Below, in pieces: positions 8,593 to 16,512 of a stretch of DNA of 64,000 bases (position 1 is its first letter; each line of letters begins with the position of its first letter). Source of the stretch: Eikenella corrodens (GTDB lineage: Bacteria > Pseudomonadota > Gammaproteobacteria > Burkholderiales > Neisseriaceae); NCBI RefSeq assembly GCF_900187105.1, contig NZ_LT906482.1, positions 248,001 to 312,000 on the forward strand. The letters run 5' to 3'. The position numbers and the translations under genes were made by a program. Below the pieces are notes generated by a model. The model made no database searches. It was not told where the DNA came from and saw nothing but the letters and a program-made list of their open reading frames with translations.

Positions 8593-9063
8593 ATGAAACC
8601 GATTTATCTCGCCGCCTTCCTACTCGCCGCCTGCGCCGCCCGCCCCAATCCGGCCGACAGCGCCCCCCCGCCCCCCGCAGCCCCTGAGCAGCCTGCTCCC
8701 GTGGCGCAGCCTGTTGCCACAGCGCCCAATGCAACCGCAACCGAACTCTCCCGCCACGGCTGGCGCATCACCCGCATCGGCCGCCACGCCGCCAACGGAT
8801 CGTTGGCGTTCAACGCCAACAATCGCGTGAACGCCTCGTTCGGCTGTAATTCCCTATCCGGCCACTTCAGCCACCAAGGCCAAAACCTACAAATCGGCGA
8901 GCTCGCCACCACGCTGATGCTCTGCCCGCCGAATGTTCAGGCGCAGGAAGAATGGCTCTCAGCCGCCTTTGCTCGCACCGCCGCCTACCGCATCAACGGC
9001 AATAAGCTGGAACTGCTCGACCGCAGGCAGCATGTCATCCTGCAAGCCGAACCGGCACGCTAA
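8593..9063 (+). CDS. META-domain lipoprotein
   Basis: The 156-residue product is a predicted lipoprotein: a short signal peptide ends in LLAACAA, with Cys as the lipidation site. A Pro/Ala-rich linker follows (about 20-50). The C-terminal 100 residues match the META/HslJ (DUF306) fold, with the typical ITRIGRHAANGSLAFNANNRVNASFGCNSLSGHF block, the TTLMLC segment and the EEWLSAAF helix. HslJ relatives are stress-linked envelope proteins of unclear function. The ATG at 8593 has AGGAG upstream; an out-of-frame ATG overlaps it. Confidence 0.85.
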   Translation: MKPIYLAAFLLAACAARPNPADSAPPPPAAPEQPAPVAQPVATAPNATATELSRHGWRITRIGRHAANGSLAFNANNRVNASFGCNSLSGHFSHQGQNLQIGELATTLMLCPPNVQAQEEWLSAAFARTAAYRINGNKLELLDRRQHVILQAEPAR

Positions 9064-9114
9064 GCCCCAATCAGGCTACCTGAAGATGGTTTTTCAGGTA
9101 GCCTGATTGGGGCT
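9063..9114. terminator. long perfect hairpin around an eikDUS pair
   Basis: Starting inside the stop codon of the preceding gene, a 22-bp perfect inverted repeat with an 8-nt loop is formed by two eikDUS copies extended by ten further complementary bases on each side. No T-tract follows, but the stem alone is strong enough to matter for termination or mRNA 3'-end protection. Confidence 0.6.
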
Positions 9115-9284
9115 GTTGACAGCTACTTTTCCAAGCGGATTTTTGCCCCAAAGGCAGCAGATTCAAGTCGGAAACCGCAGTAAGGCTGGGCACCTTGCGA
9201 GGATTTCCAACGCGGAAAATGCCGTCTTTGGGGTGAAAAATGCGGAAACCAGCAGTTATCAACAGACCCTAACATAAGAAAAGA

Positions 9285-9314
9285 TTAGTTAAACTCCAGC
9301 ACATTGGCTATAAT
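9285..9314 (+). promoter_or_regulatory. promoter of the two-domain secreted protein
   Basis: A perfect TATAAT (9309-9314) lies 18 bp after TTAGTT (9285-9290), about 50 bp ahead of the start codon. The -35 assignment is weak. Confidence 0.45.
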
Positions 9315-9363
9315 CTGCCCGTTGTTTCCCTTTTATTACTTTTTTAACCAAAAGGAGCATTCC

Positions 9364-10185
9364 ATGCAGAAATTTACTCTCGCCGCCATCGCCGCTCTGA
9401 TGGCTGCTGCCCCTGCCTTCGCCGCACCTGCGCAGGCCGACGACTGGCTGCCCGAAGCACAAAGAATCAACCGCGAAATCGTGCGTCAACGGAGTAGCGA
9501 TGCGCGAGAACTCCAGCTGTTCAATGGCAATCTGGCACAAAACCGCAGCCAAAACCATACCATTCAGCTCCAAGCCGGCAAATCCTACGTATTTTTTGCC
9601 GACTGCGACCGCCAATGCTCCGACATCGACCTCAAGCTGACCGATAGCAACGGCAAAACCATCAAAGAAGATGACGACGACGACGACAATCCCGTCATCA
9701 ACAGCGCTATTGCAACCAGCGGTACCTACACCCTTACCGCCAACATGACCAAATGCGAAGCCTCCTCCGGCTGTGCCTACAGCATCCAAGCCTTTGAAAA
9801 CGGCCCATGGCTGCCTGAAGCTCAAAAAATAAACCGTGATATCGTGCGTAGAAAAGACCCCCAAGCCCGCCAAGTTCATCTGTTTAACGGCCGTGCTGCC
9901 AAAGAGCAAAATCGCAGCCACCAAGTACAGCTCACCGCCGGCAAATACTACAGCTTCTTCGCCGATTGCGACTACTCTTGCAGCGATATCGACCTGACCC
10001 TCAAAGCAGCCGATGGCCGCGTAATTAAAGAAGATAACGACGACGACGATTCTCCAATATTCGGCTGGCGTGCCAACCGCACCGGCAGCTACACCCTCAC
10101 TGTTACCATGCCGAAATGTGACACCGAACAATGCGAATACAGCAGCCAAGTATTCATGGGCACCAAACCCGTGTTTGATCACTAA
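9364..10185 (+). CDS. secreted protein with two tandem Asp-rich PPC-like domains
   Basis: The 273-residue product has a signal peptide (MQKFTLAAIAALMAAAPAFA) and two tandem copies of a domain of about 120 residues. Each copy begins with WLPEAQ.INR.IVR and contains Q.QL.AGK.Y.FFADCD...CSDIDL.L, then an Asp-rich run (EDDDDDD or EDNDDDDS), then a tG.YTLT strand and a second cysteine pair. The pattern AGK-Y...DIDL...G-YTL resembles bacterial pre-peptidase C-terminal (PPC) beta-sandwich domains; that link is my inference. The acidic run could bind calcium. Ribosome binding site AAAGGAG precedes ATG 9364. Two single-domain paralogues follow. Confidence 0.8.
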   Translation: MQKFTLAAIAALMAAAPAFAAPAQADDWLPEAQRINREIVRQRSSDARELQLFNGNLAQNRSQNHTIQLQAGKSYVFFADCDRQCSDIDLKLTDSNGKTIKEDDDDDDNPVINSAIATSGTYTLTANMTKCEASSGCAYSIQAFENGPWLPEAQKINRDIVRRKDPQARQVHLFNGRAAKEQNRSHQVQLTAGKYYSFFADCDYSCSDIDLTLKAADGRVIKEDNDDDDSPIFGWRANRTGSYTLTVTMPKCDTEQCEYSSQVFMGTKPVFDH

Positions 10186-10203
10186 ACTCTAGTGTTCTTA
10201 AAG

Positions 10204-10234
10204 AAGGCTACCTGAAGATTTCAGGTAGCCTTTT
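10204..10234 (+). terminator. eikDUS-pair terminator
   Basis: AAGGCTACCTGAA and its complement flank a 4-nt loop and end in TTTT, 20 bp after the stop of the two-domain gene. Confidence 0.75.
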
Positions 10235-10274
10235 GCCTTCCTTACTCAGCCAAAAATACTAGCATTCAACCGTA

Positions 10275-10370
10275 ATCAAATGATTTAAAAAGAATATAAA
10301 AGTAGAGTATTTCTCTAATTTACATTATAATGCGCACACTCTTTCACTTAACCAATCAAAAGGAAGACAT
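10275..10370 (+). promoter_or_regulatory. promoter/leader of paralogue 2, duplicated before paralogue 3
   Basis: The TATAAT (10326-10331) sits in ACATTATAATGCGCACACTC, followed by AACCAATCAAAAGGAAGACAT and the ATG. Nearly the same sequence occurs before the next gene (10963-11054), so promoter, leader and gene were duplicated together. Confidence 0.6.
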
Positions 10371-10826
10371 ATGAAAAAATTTGCCGTTTTAGGCCTGGTT
10401 GCCCTGATTGCCGCTCCTGCCGCCCTGGCTGCACCTAATGGCTCATGGCTGCCCGAAGCCCAGCAATTCAACAGACAAGCTGTTCGCTCTAAAGACGAGA
10501 GCGCCCGCCAAGCCGACCTATTCCAAGGCGCAGCTAAAGTGAGCGAGACCAAAAACCACCAGGTTCAGCTCACTGCCGGTAAATACTACACCTTCTTCGC
10601 CGACTGCGACCGCGACTGCGACAACATCGACCTGACCCTCAAATCAGCCGATGGCAGCGTAATTAAAGCCGACACCGAAGATGACGACGCCCCCATGTTC
10701 AGCTGGCGTGCCAATCGCACCGGCCGCTACACACTGAGCGTAGCCATCCCCGGCTGCCATACCGACAGCGGCTGCAAATACAGCGGTCAAGTATTCGTTG
10801 GCAACCGAGATATTTTCGCCGACTAA
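10371..10826 (+). CDS. secreted single Asp-rich PPC-like domain protein (paralogue 2)
   Basis: The 151-residue product has a signal peptide (MKKFAVLGLVALIAAPAALA) and one copy of the domain found twice in the gene before. It keeps WLPEAQQFNRQAV, the Cys pair in ADCDRDCDNIDLTL, the acidic run DTEDDDAP, the strand TGRYTLSV and the second Cys pair GCHTDSGC. Four cysteines in the mature protein suggest two disulfides in the periplasm or outside the cell. It carries its own promoter and AAAGGAAG ribosome binding site. I do not recognise a characterised relative. Confidence 0.8.
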   Translation: MKKFAVLGLVALIAAPAALAAPNGSWLPEAQQFNRQAVRSKDESARQADLFQGAAKVSETKNHQVQLTAGKYYTFFADCDRDCDNIDLTLKSADGSVIKADTEDDDAPMFSWRANRTGRYTLSVAIPGCHTDSGCKYSGQVFVGNRDIFAD

Positions 10827-10844
10827 TCACGCTAAATCATGCAA

Positions 10845-10873
10845 ACAGGCAGGCCGCAAGCTTGCCTGTTGTT
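10845..10873 (+). terminator. intrinsic terminator after paralogue 2
   Basis: AACAGGCAGGC and GCTTGCCTGTT form a stem-loop shortly after the stop codon. An eikDUS pair at 10894-10923 follows and may act as a second terminator. Confidence 0.6.
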
Positions 10874-10893
10874 ATTGCCCGGAACCATCTGAT

Positions 10894-10923
10894 AAAGGCT
10901 ACCTGAAACTTTCAGGTAGCCTT
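10894..10923. terminator. eikDUS inverted pair
   Basis: AAGGCTACCTGAAA and its complement form a perfect stem with almost no loop between paralogues 2 and 3. Confidence 0.55.
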
Positions 10924-10962
10924 ACTGCATCCGTACCCCATAAAACACCAAATATATAAATA

Positions 10963-11054
10963 ATATAATGATTTTAAAAGAATAAAAAATTACAGTGTTC
11001 CCTAAGCTTACATTATAATGCGCACACTCACCTAACCAATCAAAAGAAAAAAAC
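10963..11054 (+). promoter_or_regulatory. promoter/leader of paralogue 3
   Basis: TATAAT at 11014-11019 lies 18 bp after TTACAG (10990-10995). The block CATTATAATGCGCACACTC and the following CTAACCAATCAAAAG copy the leader of the preceding paralogue. Confidence 0.65.
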
Positions 11055-11510
11055 ATGAAACAATTTGCCGTCTTGGGCCTAGCCGCTCTGATTGCCGCCC
11101 CCGCCGCCCTAGCTGAGCCTAGGAGCTCATGGCTGCCCGAAGTCCAGCAGGTTTACAAACAACTTATGCAGGAAAAAGACCCGGGTGCCCGCCAAGCAGA
11201 GCTGTTCCAAGGCAGCGCCAAAGTGGGCGAAACCAAAACCCACCAGATTCAACTCACCGCCGGCAAATACTACACCTTCTTCGCCGCCTGCGATCACGAC
11301 TGCAACAACATCGACCTAACCCTCAAATCAGCCGATGGCAGCGTAGTCAAAGCCGATACTGAAGAAGACGACGCCCCCATGTTCGGCCTGCGCCCCACCC
11401 GCACCGGCCGCTACACCTTAAGCGTAACCATCCCCGGCTGCAAAACCGCCTCCGGCTGCCAATACAGCAGCAATGTATTCGTGGGCAACCAACAAATCTT
11501 CCGAGATTAA
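11055..11510 (+). CDS. secreted single Asp-rich PPC-like domain protein (paralogue 3)
   Basis: The 151-residue product is a close copy of the preceding gene, with signal peptide MKQFAVLGLAALIAAPAALA and one PPC-like domain. It keeps the four cysteines (AACDHDCNNIDL and GCKTASGC) and the acidic run DTEEDDAP. The otherwise constant ADCD has become AACD, so one acidic residue next to the first cysteine is lost. The DNA identity to paralogue 2 spans coding region, leader and promoter, pointing to tandem duplication. Function is unknown. Confidence 0.8.
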   Translation: MKQFAVLGLAALIAAPAALAEPRSSWLPEVQQVYKQLMQEKDPGARQAELFQGSAKVGETKTHQIQLTAGKYYTFFAACDHDCNNIDLTLKSADGSVVKADTEEDDAPMFGLRPTRTGRYTLSVTIPGCKTASGCQYSSNVFVGNQQIFRD

Positions 11511-11527
11511 CCGCCCAACTTACAAAC

Positions 11528-11557
11528 AGGCATGCCTCAGGCTTGCCTGTTTTTTAT
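11528..11557 (+). terminator. intrinsic terminator after paralogue 3
   Basis: ACAGGCA and TGCCTGT pair in a stem followed directly by TTTTTTAT, a classical rho-independent terminator just after the stop codon at 11510. Confidence 0.85.
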
Positions 11558-11583
11558 TTGCCTTGGTTCAAGCTGCCAGCTGG

Positions 11584-11640
11584 AAGGCTACCTGAAACTT
11601 TAGCTTCGCGGAAACTCACAAGCTCGTTTTCAGCCAGCCT
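11584..11640. repeat. eikDUS-filler repeat element
   Basis: An intact eikDUS is followed by AACTTTAGCTTCGCGGAAAC and an imperfect reverse eikDUS (TTTTCAGCCAGCCT). The filler resembles those at 61834-61893 and 58184-58268, so this appears to be one member of a dispersed element. Confidence 0.5.
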
Positions 11641-11703
11641 GTAAAGCAGAAACCCAGCCCATCCGCTATAATCAGCCACAGCCCATCTGTGCAGGAAACC
11701 ATC

Positions 11704-12384
11704 ATGCCTCAAACCATCGCCACCGTCAGCGAAATCCGCATTGCCCAGCCCAAACCCTTTGCCCGCGGCCAAATCAGCGGCATCGACAAACAGCCCGTAG
11801 CCGGCCCCATCGAAGCCACCCCCACCGGCCTAGTAGGCGACGGCGTGGGCGACCCGCGCTACCACGGCGGTGCCGACAAAGCCCTGCATTGCTACGCCCA
11901 ACACCACTACGAACACTGGCAAGCCCAATTCCCCGGCAATCCGCACTTCCGCGCCGGCGGCTTTGGCGAAAACCTCTGCATCGAAGGCACAGACGAATGG
12001 CAAGTCTGCCTCGGCGACCAATGGCAAATCGGCAGCGCCCGCTTCGAAGTCAGCCAAGGCCGCCAGCCCTGCTGGAAACTCAACGAACGCTTCGGCGTGC
12101 CCGACATAGCCGCCCAAGTACAGCACAATCTGCGCTGCGGCTGGTATTTGCGCGTATTACAAAGCGGCCACATTCAAGCGGGCGACAGCGTGCACCTCCT
12201 CGCCCGCCCCTATGCCGAATGGCCGCTCAGCCGCATCCTCGAACTCATCGATAGCCGAAACTGCCAGCCTCAGGCCATGCGCGAAGTGCTGCAACTGCCC
12301 CTGCCCCCTTCCTGGCAGCATATGTTCCAACGCCGCCTCGACACCGGCGAATGCGAAGATTGGCAACGCCGCCTCTTCGGCTGA
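11704..12384 (+). CDS. yiiM: MOSC domain protein YiiM
   Basis: The 226-residue protein is a MOSC-domain enzyme of the YiiM type, which uses molybdenum cofactor to reduce N-hydroxylated bases such as 6-N-hydroxylaminopurine. The core shows GLVGDGVGDPRYHGGADKALHCYAQHHYEHW, GGFGENLCIEG and the SQGRQPCWKLNERFG segment with the likely molybdenum-binding C123. The C-terminal 60 residues form the 3-alpha extension typical of YiiM. I prefer ATG 11704 (CAGGAA upstream) over ATG 11689. A TATAAT at 11667-11672 is a probable -10 box. Confidence 0.9.
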   Translation: MPQTIATVSEIRIAQPKPFARGQISGIDKQPVAGPIEATPTGLVGDGVGDPRYHGGADKALHCYAQHHYEHWQAQFPGNPHFRAGGFGENLCIEGTDEWQVCLGDQWQIGSARFEVSQGRQPCWKLNERFGVPDIAAQVQHNLRCGWYLRVLQSGHIQAGDSVHLLARPYAEWPLSRILELIDSRNCQPQAMREVLQLPLPPSWQHMFQRRLDTGECEDWQRRLFG

Positions 12385-12528
12385 ACCACCATTTCAACCC
12401 TACTAATACTTCGCTTCAACCGCATTAAAACCCTGCTTTCAGGTATAGCTGAATAATGATTTCTTCATACAGCTAGCCACAAACCGTATGGCAACGCAGT
12501 GAGCAACCGTTTTGAACTTCTTACCAAT

Positions 12529-13191
12529 ATGAGCAAAATCTTCTTTACCTCCGACCTCCACTTCTCCCACAAAAACATTGCCAAATTCTGCCCCCAGTTC
12601 CGCCGCTTCGCCAGTGTTGAAGAAATGGACGAACACCTTGTGGCCATGTGGAACCGCACCGTCTCCCCCGAAGATGAAGTGTACAACTTGGGCGACCTCA
12701 GCTTCTCACACGACCTCAAGCACATCACCCACCTGCTCTCCCGCCTCAACGGCCGCCACCACCTGATTTTCGGCAACCACGACGACCTCATCCAACGCCA
12801 CATCAGCCGATTCTTTCAAACCACCAAAGCCGACGGCCACCCCCTGCTTGCCTCCGCCCAGCCCTATCTCAAACTCAAGCTACCCGAAATCAACAATACC
12901 CTGATTTTATTCCACTACCCCATCAACGAATGGGACGGCTGCCACAAAGGCTGGTATCACCTCTACGGCCATCTGCACGACCGCCTCGCCCCCCTCTCCG
13001 GCCGCGCCCTCAACGTCGGATTCGACCTGCACGGCCGATTTCTAAGCCCGCAAGACATCGACACCCTCCTGCGCCCCCTGCCCGCCGTGTCCCACTTCGG
13101 CGAAGCCGAACCCATGCCCGATACTCCCGATACCGCCAGCATCTGGGTGGAGCAGAAACTGGCCGAATTCAATCCCCGAGCAGCCGAATAG
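12529..13191 (+). CDS. calcineurin-like metallophosphoesterase
   Basis: The 220-residue protein carries every signature of the metallophosphoesterase fold: SDLHFSH (D9, H11), NLGDLS, FGNHDD, LFHYP and LYGHLHD. These residues bind a dinuclear metal centre. The substrate cannot be told from the sequence; relatives act on nucleotides or other phosphoesters. The protein is probably cytoplasmic. The ATG at 12529 fits the family start MSKIFFTSDLHFSH; a GTG at 12499 would add ten residues without improving the match. Confidence 0.88.
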   Translation: MSKIFFTSDLHFSHKNIAKFCPQFRRFASVEEMDEHLVAMWNRTVSPEDEVYNLGDLSFSHDLKHITHLLSRLNGRHHLIFGNHDDLIQRHISRFFQTTKADGHPLLASAQPYLKLKLPEINNTLILFHYPINEWDGCHKGWYHLYGHLHDRLAPLSGRALNVGFDLHGRFLSPQDIDTLLRPLPAVSHFGEAEPMPDTPDTASIWVEQKLAEFNPRAAE

Positions 13192-13192
13192 A

Positions 13193-13250
13193 GTTTTCAG
13201 GTAGCCTGCTCCACGAATGTAGAAACTGCCCGTAAGAGGCTACCTGAAAA
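13193..13250. terminator. eikDUS inverted pair
   Basis: A reverse and a forward eikDUS flank about 28 bases directly after the phosphoesterase stop. It can form a hairpin that separates this gene from the next. Confidence 0.4.
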
Positions 13251-13292
13251 TATCAACACCTGGTAAAACCGACCTCACAGAAACAAAACCCT

Positions 13293-13922
13293 ATGCCCAA
13301 CGCCGACCTAATCCGTACTTTCGCCCAAACCTTCGGCTTGCCTTACACACCAGAACCGCAAAACCTGCCCGCCTTGGCCAACCACCGCCACCTGCATTTA
13401 GGCAAGCTGGCAGATTTCTACCACCATATGGATGGCACATGGCAGGGCGAAAATCCGCGTGCCGACTACTGGCTGGAAATGCAAACCTTATTCCTGCAAT
13501 GGCTGCCTTATGCGGGTTTGCGCGAGATTTGGAACGATTGGGCGTTCGGCTGGAACAACAAGGCGAAACAATATTTGCCAACCGACGGCTGGCGAGAAGA
13601 ATGGGCGGTATTTGGCAATATGTTTGACGACTCAATCCTATTTGCCGACACCGCCGCGCCCGGCAGCCCCGTTTATTGGCTGACGACCGGCTACAGCACC
13701 GTGGAAAACCGCCGCCTGATTGCGCCGTCGGTGGCAGCCTTAATACACACACTACTGGCCATACACCGCTTCGAACAAGAATGGCAGGCCGCCGGCGGGC
13801 TGTTTTATGATGAAGCAGAAGGCGGCAAACCCGAAGATTTGCTTACAGCCCTGCACGATTTGCTGCTCCACGAATTACCGCCGGAATGTGCGGTAGGATT
13901 TGAAGCGGCATTTTGGGGTTGA
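13293..13922 (+). CDS. hypothetical protein, possibly SUKH/SMI1-like
   Basis: The 209-residue protein has no signal peptide or membrane segment and is rich in Trp. The stretch WREEWAVFGNMFDDSILFADTAAPGSPVYWL, followed by a helix ending at IHRFEQEW, resembles SMI1/KNR4 (SUKH) proteins, many of which are immunity proteins against contact-dependent toxins. This is a weak match by eye. No toxin gene is adjacent, so it would be an orphan. The start ATG 13293 has only a poor ribosome binding site. Confidence 0.65.
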   Translation: MPNADLIRTFAQTFGLPYTPEPQNLPALANHRHLHLGKLADFYHHMDGTWQGENPRADYWLEMQTLFLQWLPYAGLREIWNDWAFGWNNKAKQYLPTDGWREEWAVFGNMFDDSILFADTAAPGSPVYWLTTGYSTVENRRLIAPSVAALIHTLLAIHRFEQEWQAAGGLFYDEAEGGKPEDLLTALHDLLLHELPPECAVGFEAAFWG

Positions 13923-14002
13923 GGCGGCACGCACGCTTTACTTTTTCTGCTGCCAAACACCGGCACTCCATGCAGATGGAAGAGTTTGGCCGGTTCGGAT
14001 GA

Positions 14003-14038
14003 AAAAAGGCTACCTGAAACTTTTCAGGTAGCCTTTAA
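14003..14038. terminator. eikDUS-pair terminator, bidirectional
   Basis: AAAAGGCTACCTGAAA and its complement pair around a very short loop between two convergent genes (the hypothetical gene ending at 13922 and ubiB ending at 14086). Both strands end in a T-run. Confidence 0.75.
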
Positions 14039-14085
14039 CACGAGCATTTCTTGCTACGCCAAGACAACTTTCATCCTGCCGCCAG

Positions 14086-15588
14086 TTAATCCAACAGCGC
14101 CATCAGTAACAGCATCAGCGCAATCAGTGCGAGCCACATATTCTGCCGCTGCTGGGTGCGCACCAGGTGCAGGTAGGCATCGCGCATTTCCTGTTGGCGG
14201 GCTTCATCCACTAGCATATTCAGTTTGCGCGGCAGGGCGGGCAGGATTTCCGCCCAGTCGGGGGCTTCCTGCTTCAGATTGCGCCACAAGGCTTTCACGC
14301 CAACCTGTTCGTTCATCCAACTCACCAAAAACGGCTTGGCCGTTTCCCATAAATCCAGCTGCGGATCCAGCTGGCGGCCCAATCCTTCGATGTTGAGCAG
14401 GGTTTTTTGCAGCAACACCAGCTGCGGCTGAATTTGCACGTTAAAGCGGCGGCTGGTTTCAAACAGGCGCATCAGCACGAGGCCGAAGGAGATTTCGGCC
14501 AACGGCTTGTTGAAAAACGGCTCGCACACGGCGCGCACGGCAGCTTCCAACTCTTCCGGCCGCGTATCTGCCGGCACCCAGCCGCTTTCAATATGCGCCG
14601 TGGCCACGCGGTGATAGTCGCGGTTGAAGAAGGCGAGGAAATTGATGGCGAGATAGCGTTTGTCGTAGTCCGTGAGGCTGCCCACAATGCCGAAATCCAG
14701 CGCGATATAGCGGCCTTCGTCGTCCACCAGTATATTGCCCGGGTGCATATCGGCGTGGAAAAAGCCGTGTTTGAACACTTGGGTGAAGAAGATTTCCACG
14801 CCGTAGCGCGCCAACCGTTTCAAATCCACGCCGCGCCGCTGCAGCTCGGCCACTTCGGCAATCGGCGTGCCGTCCATCCACTGCATGGTCATCACGCTTT
14901 CGCTGCAATAGTCGTAATATACCTTCGGCACGCGCAGCATGGTGCTGCCGCTGAAATTGCGCCCGATTTGGCTGGCATTGGCTGCTTCGCGCAGCAAATC
15001 AAGCTCGTCATGCAGATATTTGTCGAACTCGGCCACCACTTCGCGCGGGCGCAGGCGTTTGCCGTCGGGCAGCAGCTTTTCAATCAGCCGCGCGGCGGTG
15101 CGCATCAGGGCCAAATCCTGCTCGATCACCGGCTCCAGATTCGGCCGCAACACTTTCACCGCCACCGCCTCGCCGCCAAACAGCCGCGCGCGGTGCACCT
15201 GCGCCACCGAAGCCGCTGCCACCGGCTCGGCTTCAAACTCGGCATAGATTTCTTCCACCGGCCGCCCGAACGATGCTTCAATCTGCTGCCGCGCCAAATC
15301 CGCATCAAACGGCGGCACTTTGTCTTGCAGTCGGCTCAATTCCAGCGCATAGGCCGCCGGCAGCAAATCTGGCCGGGTGGAAAGCACCTGACCGAGCTTC
15401 ACAAAAATCGGCCCCAAGCTCTCCAACGCCAAGCGCAGGCGCACCGGCAGCGGCGTATCCCGCATTTTGCCTGAGCGCGGCAATAGTTTGACAAACCAAG
15501 TGGTTTTGCCACGCGCAGCCAAAAGGTCGGCCAGCCCGAAGCGGTATACGGTTTTGAGGATGACGGCCAGGCGGCTCAGCCATTTCAT
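14086..15588 (-). CDS. ubiB: ubiquinone biosynthesis protein UbiB
   Basis: The 500-residue protein is a UbiB/ABC1-ADCK family atypical kinase-ATPase needed for ubiquinone synthesis. It shows the family KxGQ motif ([12 protein letters not shown]64-Q67), the Ala-rich loop [10 protein letters not shown], the [16 protein letters not shown] catalytic loop and the LDFGIVGSL metal motif. The C-terminal end ([18 protein letters not shown]) is a membrane anchor for the inner membrane. Length is slightly under the usual 540 residues because the C-terminal tail is short. It stands alone, without other ubi genes beside it. Confidence 0.95.
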   Translation of the reverse strand: MKWLSRLAVILKTVYRFGLADLLAARGKTTWFVKLLPRSGKMRDTPLPVRLRLALESLGPIFVKLGQVLSTRPDLLPAAYALELSRLQDKVPPFDADLARQQIEASFGRPVEEIYAEFEAEPVAAASVAQVHRARLFGGEAVAVKVLRPNLEPVIEQDLALMRTAARLIEKLLPDGKRLRPREVVAEFDKYLHDELDLLREAANASQIGRNFSGSTMLRVPKVYYDYCSESVMTMQWMDGTPIAEVAELQRRGVDLKRLARYGVEIFFTQVFKHGFFHADMHPGNILVDDEGRYIALDFGIVGSLTDYDKRYLAINFLAFFNRDYHRVATAHIESGWVPADTRPEELEAAVRAVCEPFFNKPLAEISFGLVLMRLFETSRRFNVQIQPQLVLLQKTLLNIEGLGRQLDPQLDLWETAKPFLVSWMNEQVGVKALWRNLKQEAPDWAEILPALPRKLNMLVDEARQQEMRDAYLHLVRTQQRQNMWLALIALMLLLMALLD

Positions 15589-15683
15589 AATAGAAGTCCG
15601 AAGGGGTGGAAAAGGAAGCGATTATAAAACAAAGCCTGCGGCAGGGGCAGCAGGCAGCGAATACGAAATGGAGCAGACAATTT

Positions 15684-15750
15684 TTCAGGTAGCCTTAGTC
15701 AGGCCTAAAGGCTACCTGAAAGCGAAACTTCATCGAAGTTCAAACACAAA
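15684..15750. repeat. eikDUS pair plus filler element
   Basis: A reverse eikDUS, 12 bases, a forward eikDUS, then AGCGAAACTTCATCGAAGTT. The last stretch is the recurrent filler seen after forward eikDUS copies elsewhere (compare 58184-58268 and 60701-60770). Confidence 0.5.
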
Positions 15751-15771
15751 CTGCAATTAAAGTCGAAACGC

Positions 15772-16335
15772 CTACCCCACCTTCAAACCCTTGCCCGTGC
15801 GGTAAAACAGGCCGTTGCCCACATAATGCAGCGTTTTCAATTCGTCCGGCACGCTGTCGAACAGCCAGCGGCCATCGGCATACACACGGTCGTCCGCCCA
15901 CACGGCAGCCACTTCGCCGATAAACAAATCATAAGTTTGCTGATTGTGCGGCTCGGGCAGCAGGCGGCAGATAAGGTAGGCGCCGCAACCTTGCACCAGC
16001 GGCACATCGAAGCCTTCCTGATAAAACAGTTCCACGCCGCAATCAGCTAACTTGACCGGATTATTTTTGCGGCTCTGACTGCCCACCGCCAGCACGGTTT
16101 CAGCCTGCTTGGCCAGCGGCACTTGCAGCGCAAACCAGCCGCTGTGCTCCAACAAGCCGCGCGTGAACGCGCCTTTGTCCAGCACCACCGTTACACGCGC
16201 GGGTGCATAATCCAGCGCACACGCCCAGGCGGCAGACATCACGTTTTCCACGCCGCCGGCCTTGGCGGACACCATCACCACGGGGCCGTGGTTGATTAAA
16301 CGGGTGGCTTGGGAAAGTTCGAGGGCTTGGAGCAT
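15772..16335 (-). CDS. flavin reductase family protein
   Basis: The 187-residue protein fits the FMN-binding split-barrel flavin reductase family. The N-terminal VMVSAKAGGVENVMSAAWACALDYAPARVTVVLDKGAFTRGLLEHSGWFALQVP block is the FMN-binding part, and GCGAYLICRLLPEP and DLFIGEVAAVWADDR match the rest of the barrel. Relatives reduce flavins for two-component oxygenases or act as NADPH-dependent reductases. The actual substrate is unknown. It is a single-gene unit with no oxygenase next to it. Confidence 0.85.
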   Translation of the reverse strand: MLQALELSQATRLINHGPVVMVSAKAGGVENVMSAAWACALDYAPARVTVVLDKGAFTRGLLEHSGWFALQVPLAKQAETVLAVGSQSRKNNPVKLADCGVELFYQEGFDVPLVQGCGAYLICRLLPEPHNQQTYDLFIGEVAAVWADDRVYADGRWLFDSVPDELKTLHYVGNGLFYRTGKGLKVG

Positions 16336-16453
16336 GGTTTTCCTTAAAAATAAATGAGTTGGTTTAAATCATAAAGTGTTATTTTACAGAAATTTATATT
16401 TTTCAGGTAGCCTCAGGCCGCCCGAAAGCCGATGCCGACCGTGCAACAATGGT

Positions 16454-16481
16454 TTAACAAAACCATGCATCCAGCTATAAT
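16454..16481 (+). promoter_or_regulatory. promoter of the DUF3579 gene
   Basis: TTAACA (16454-16459), a 16-bp spacer and a perfect TATAAT (16476-16481) lie 32 bp before the start codon. Confidence 0.65.
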
Positions 16482-16512
16482 TCATTAACAATCTGTAGAA
16501 GGACCATCGGAA

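Noticed and set aside
9071-9262. Short minus-strand frame behind the META lipoprotein
   Set aside because: It starts without a ribosome binding site, includes the DUS hairpin and resembles nothing.
14407-15474. Plus-strand open frame of 355 codons opposite ubiB
   Set aside because: Antisense to clear UbiB kinase motifs, His/Gln-rich and without a family.
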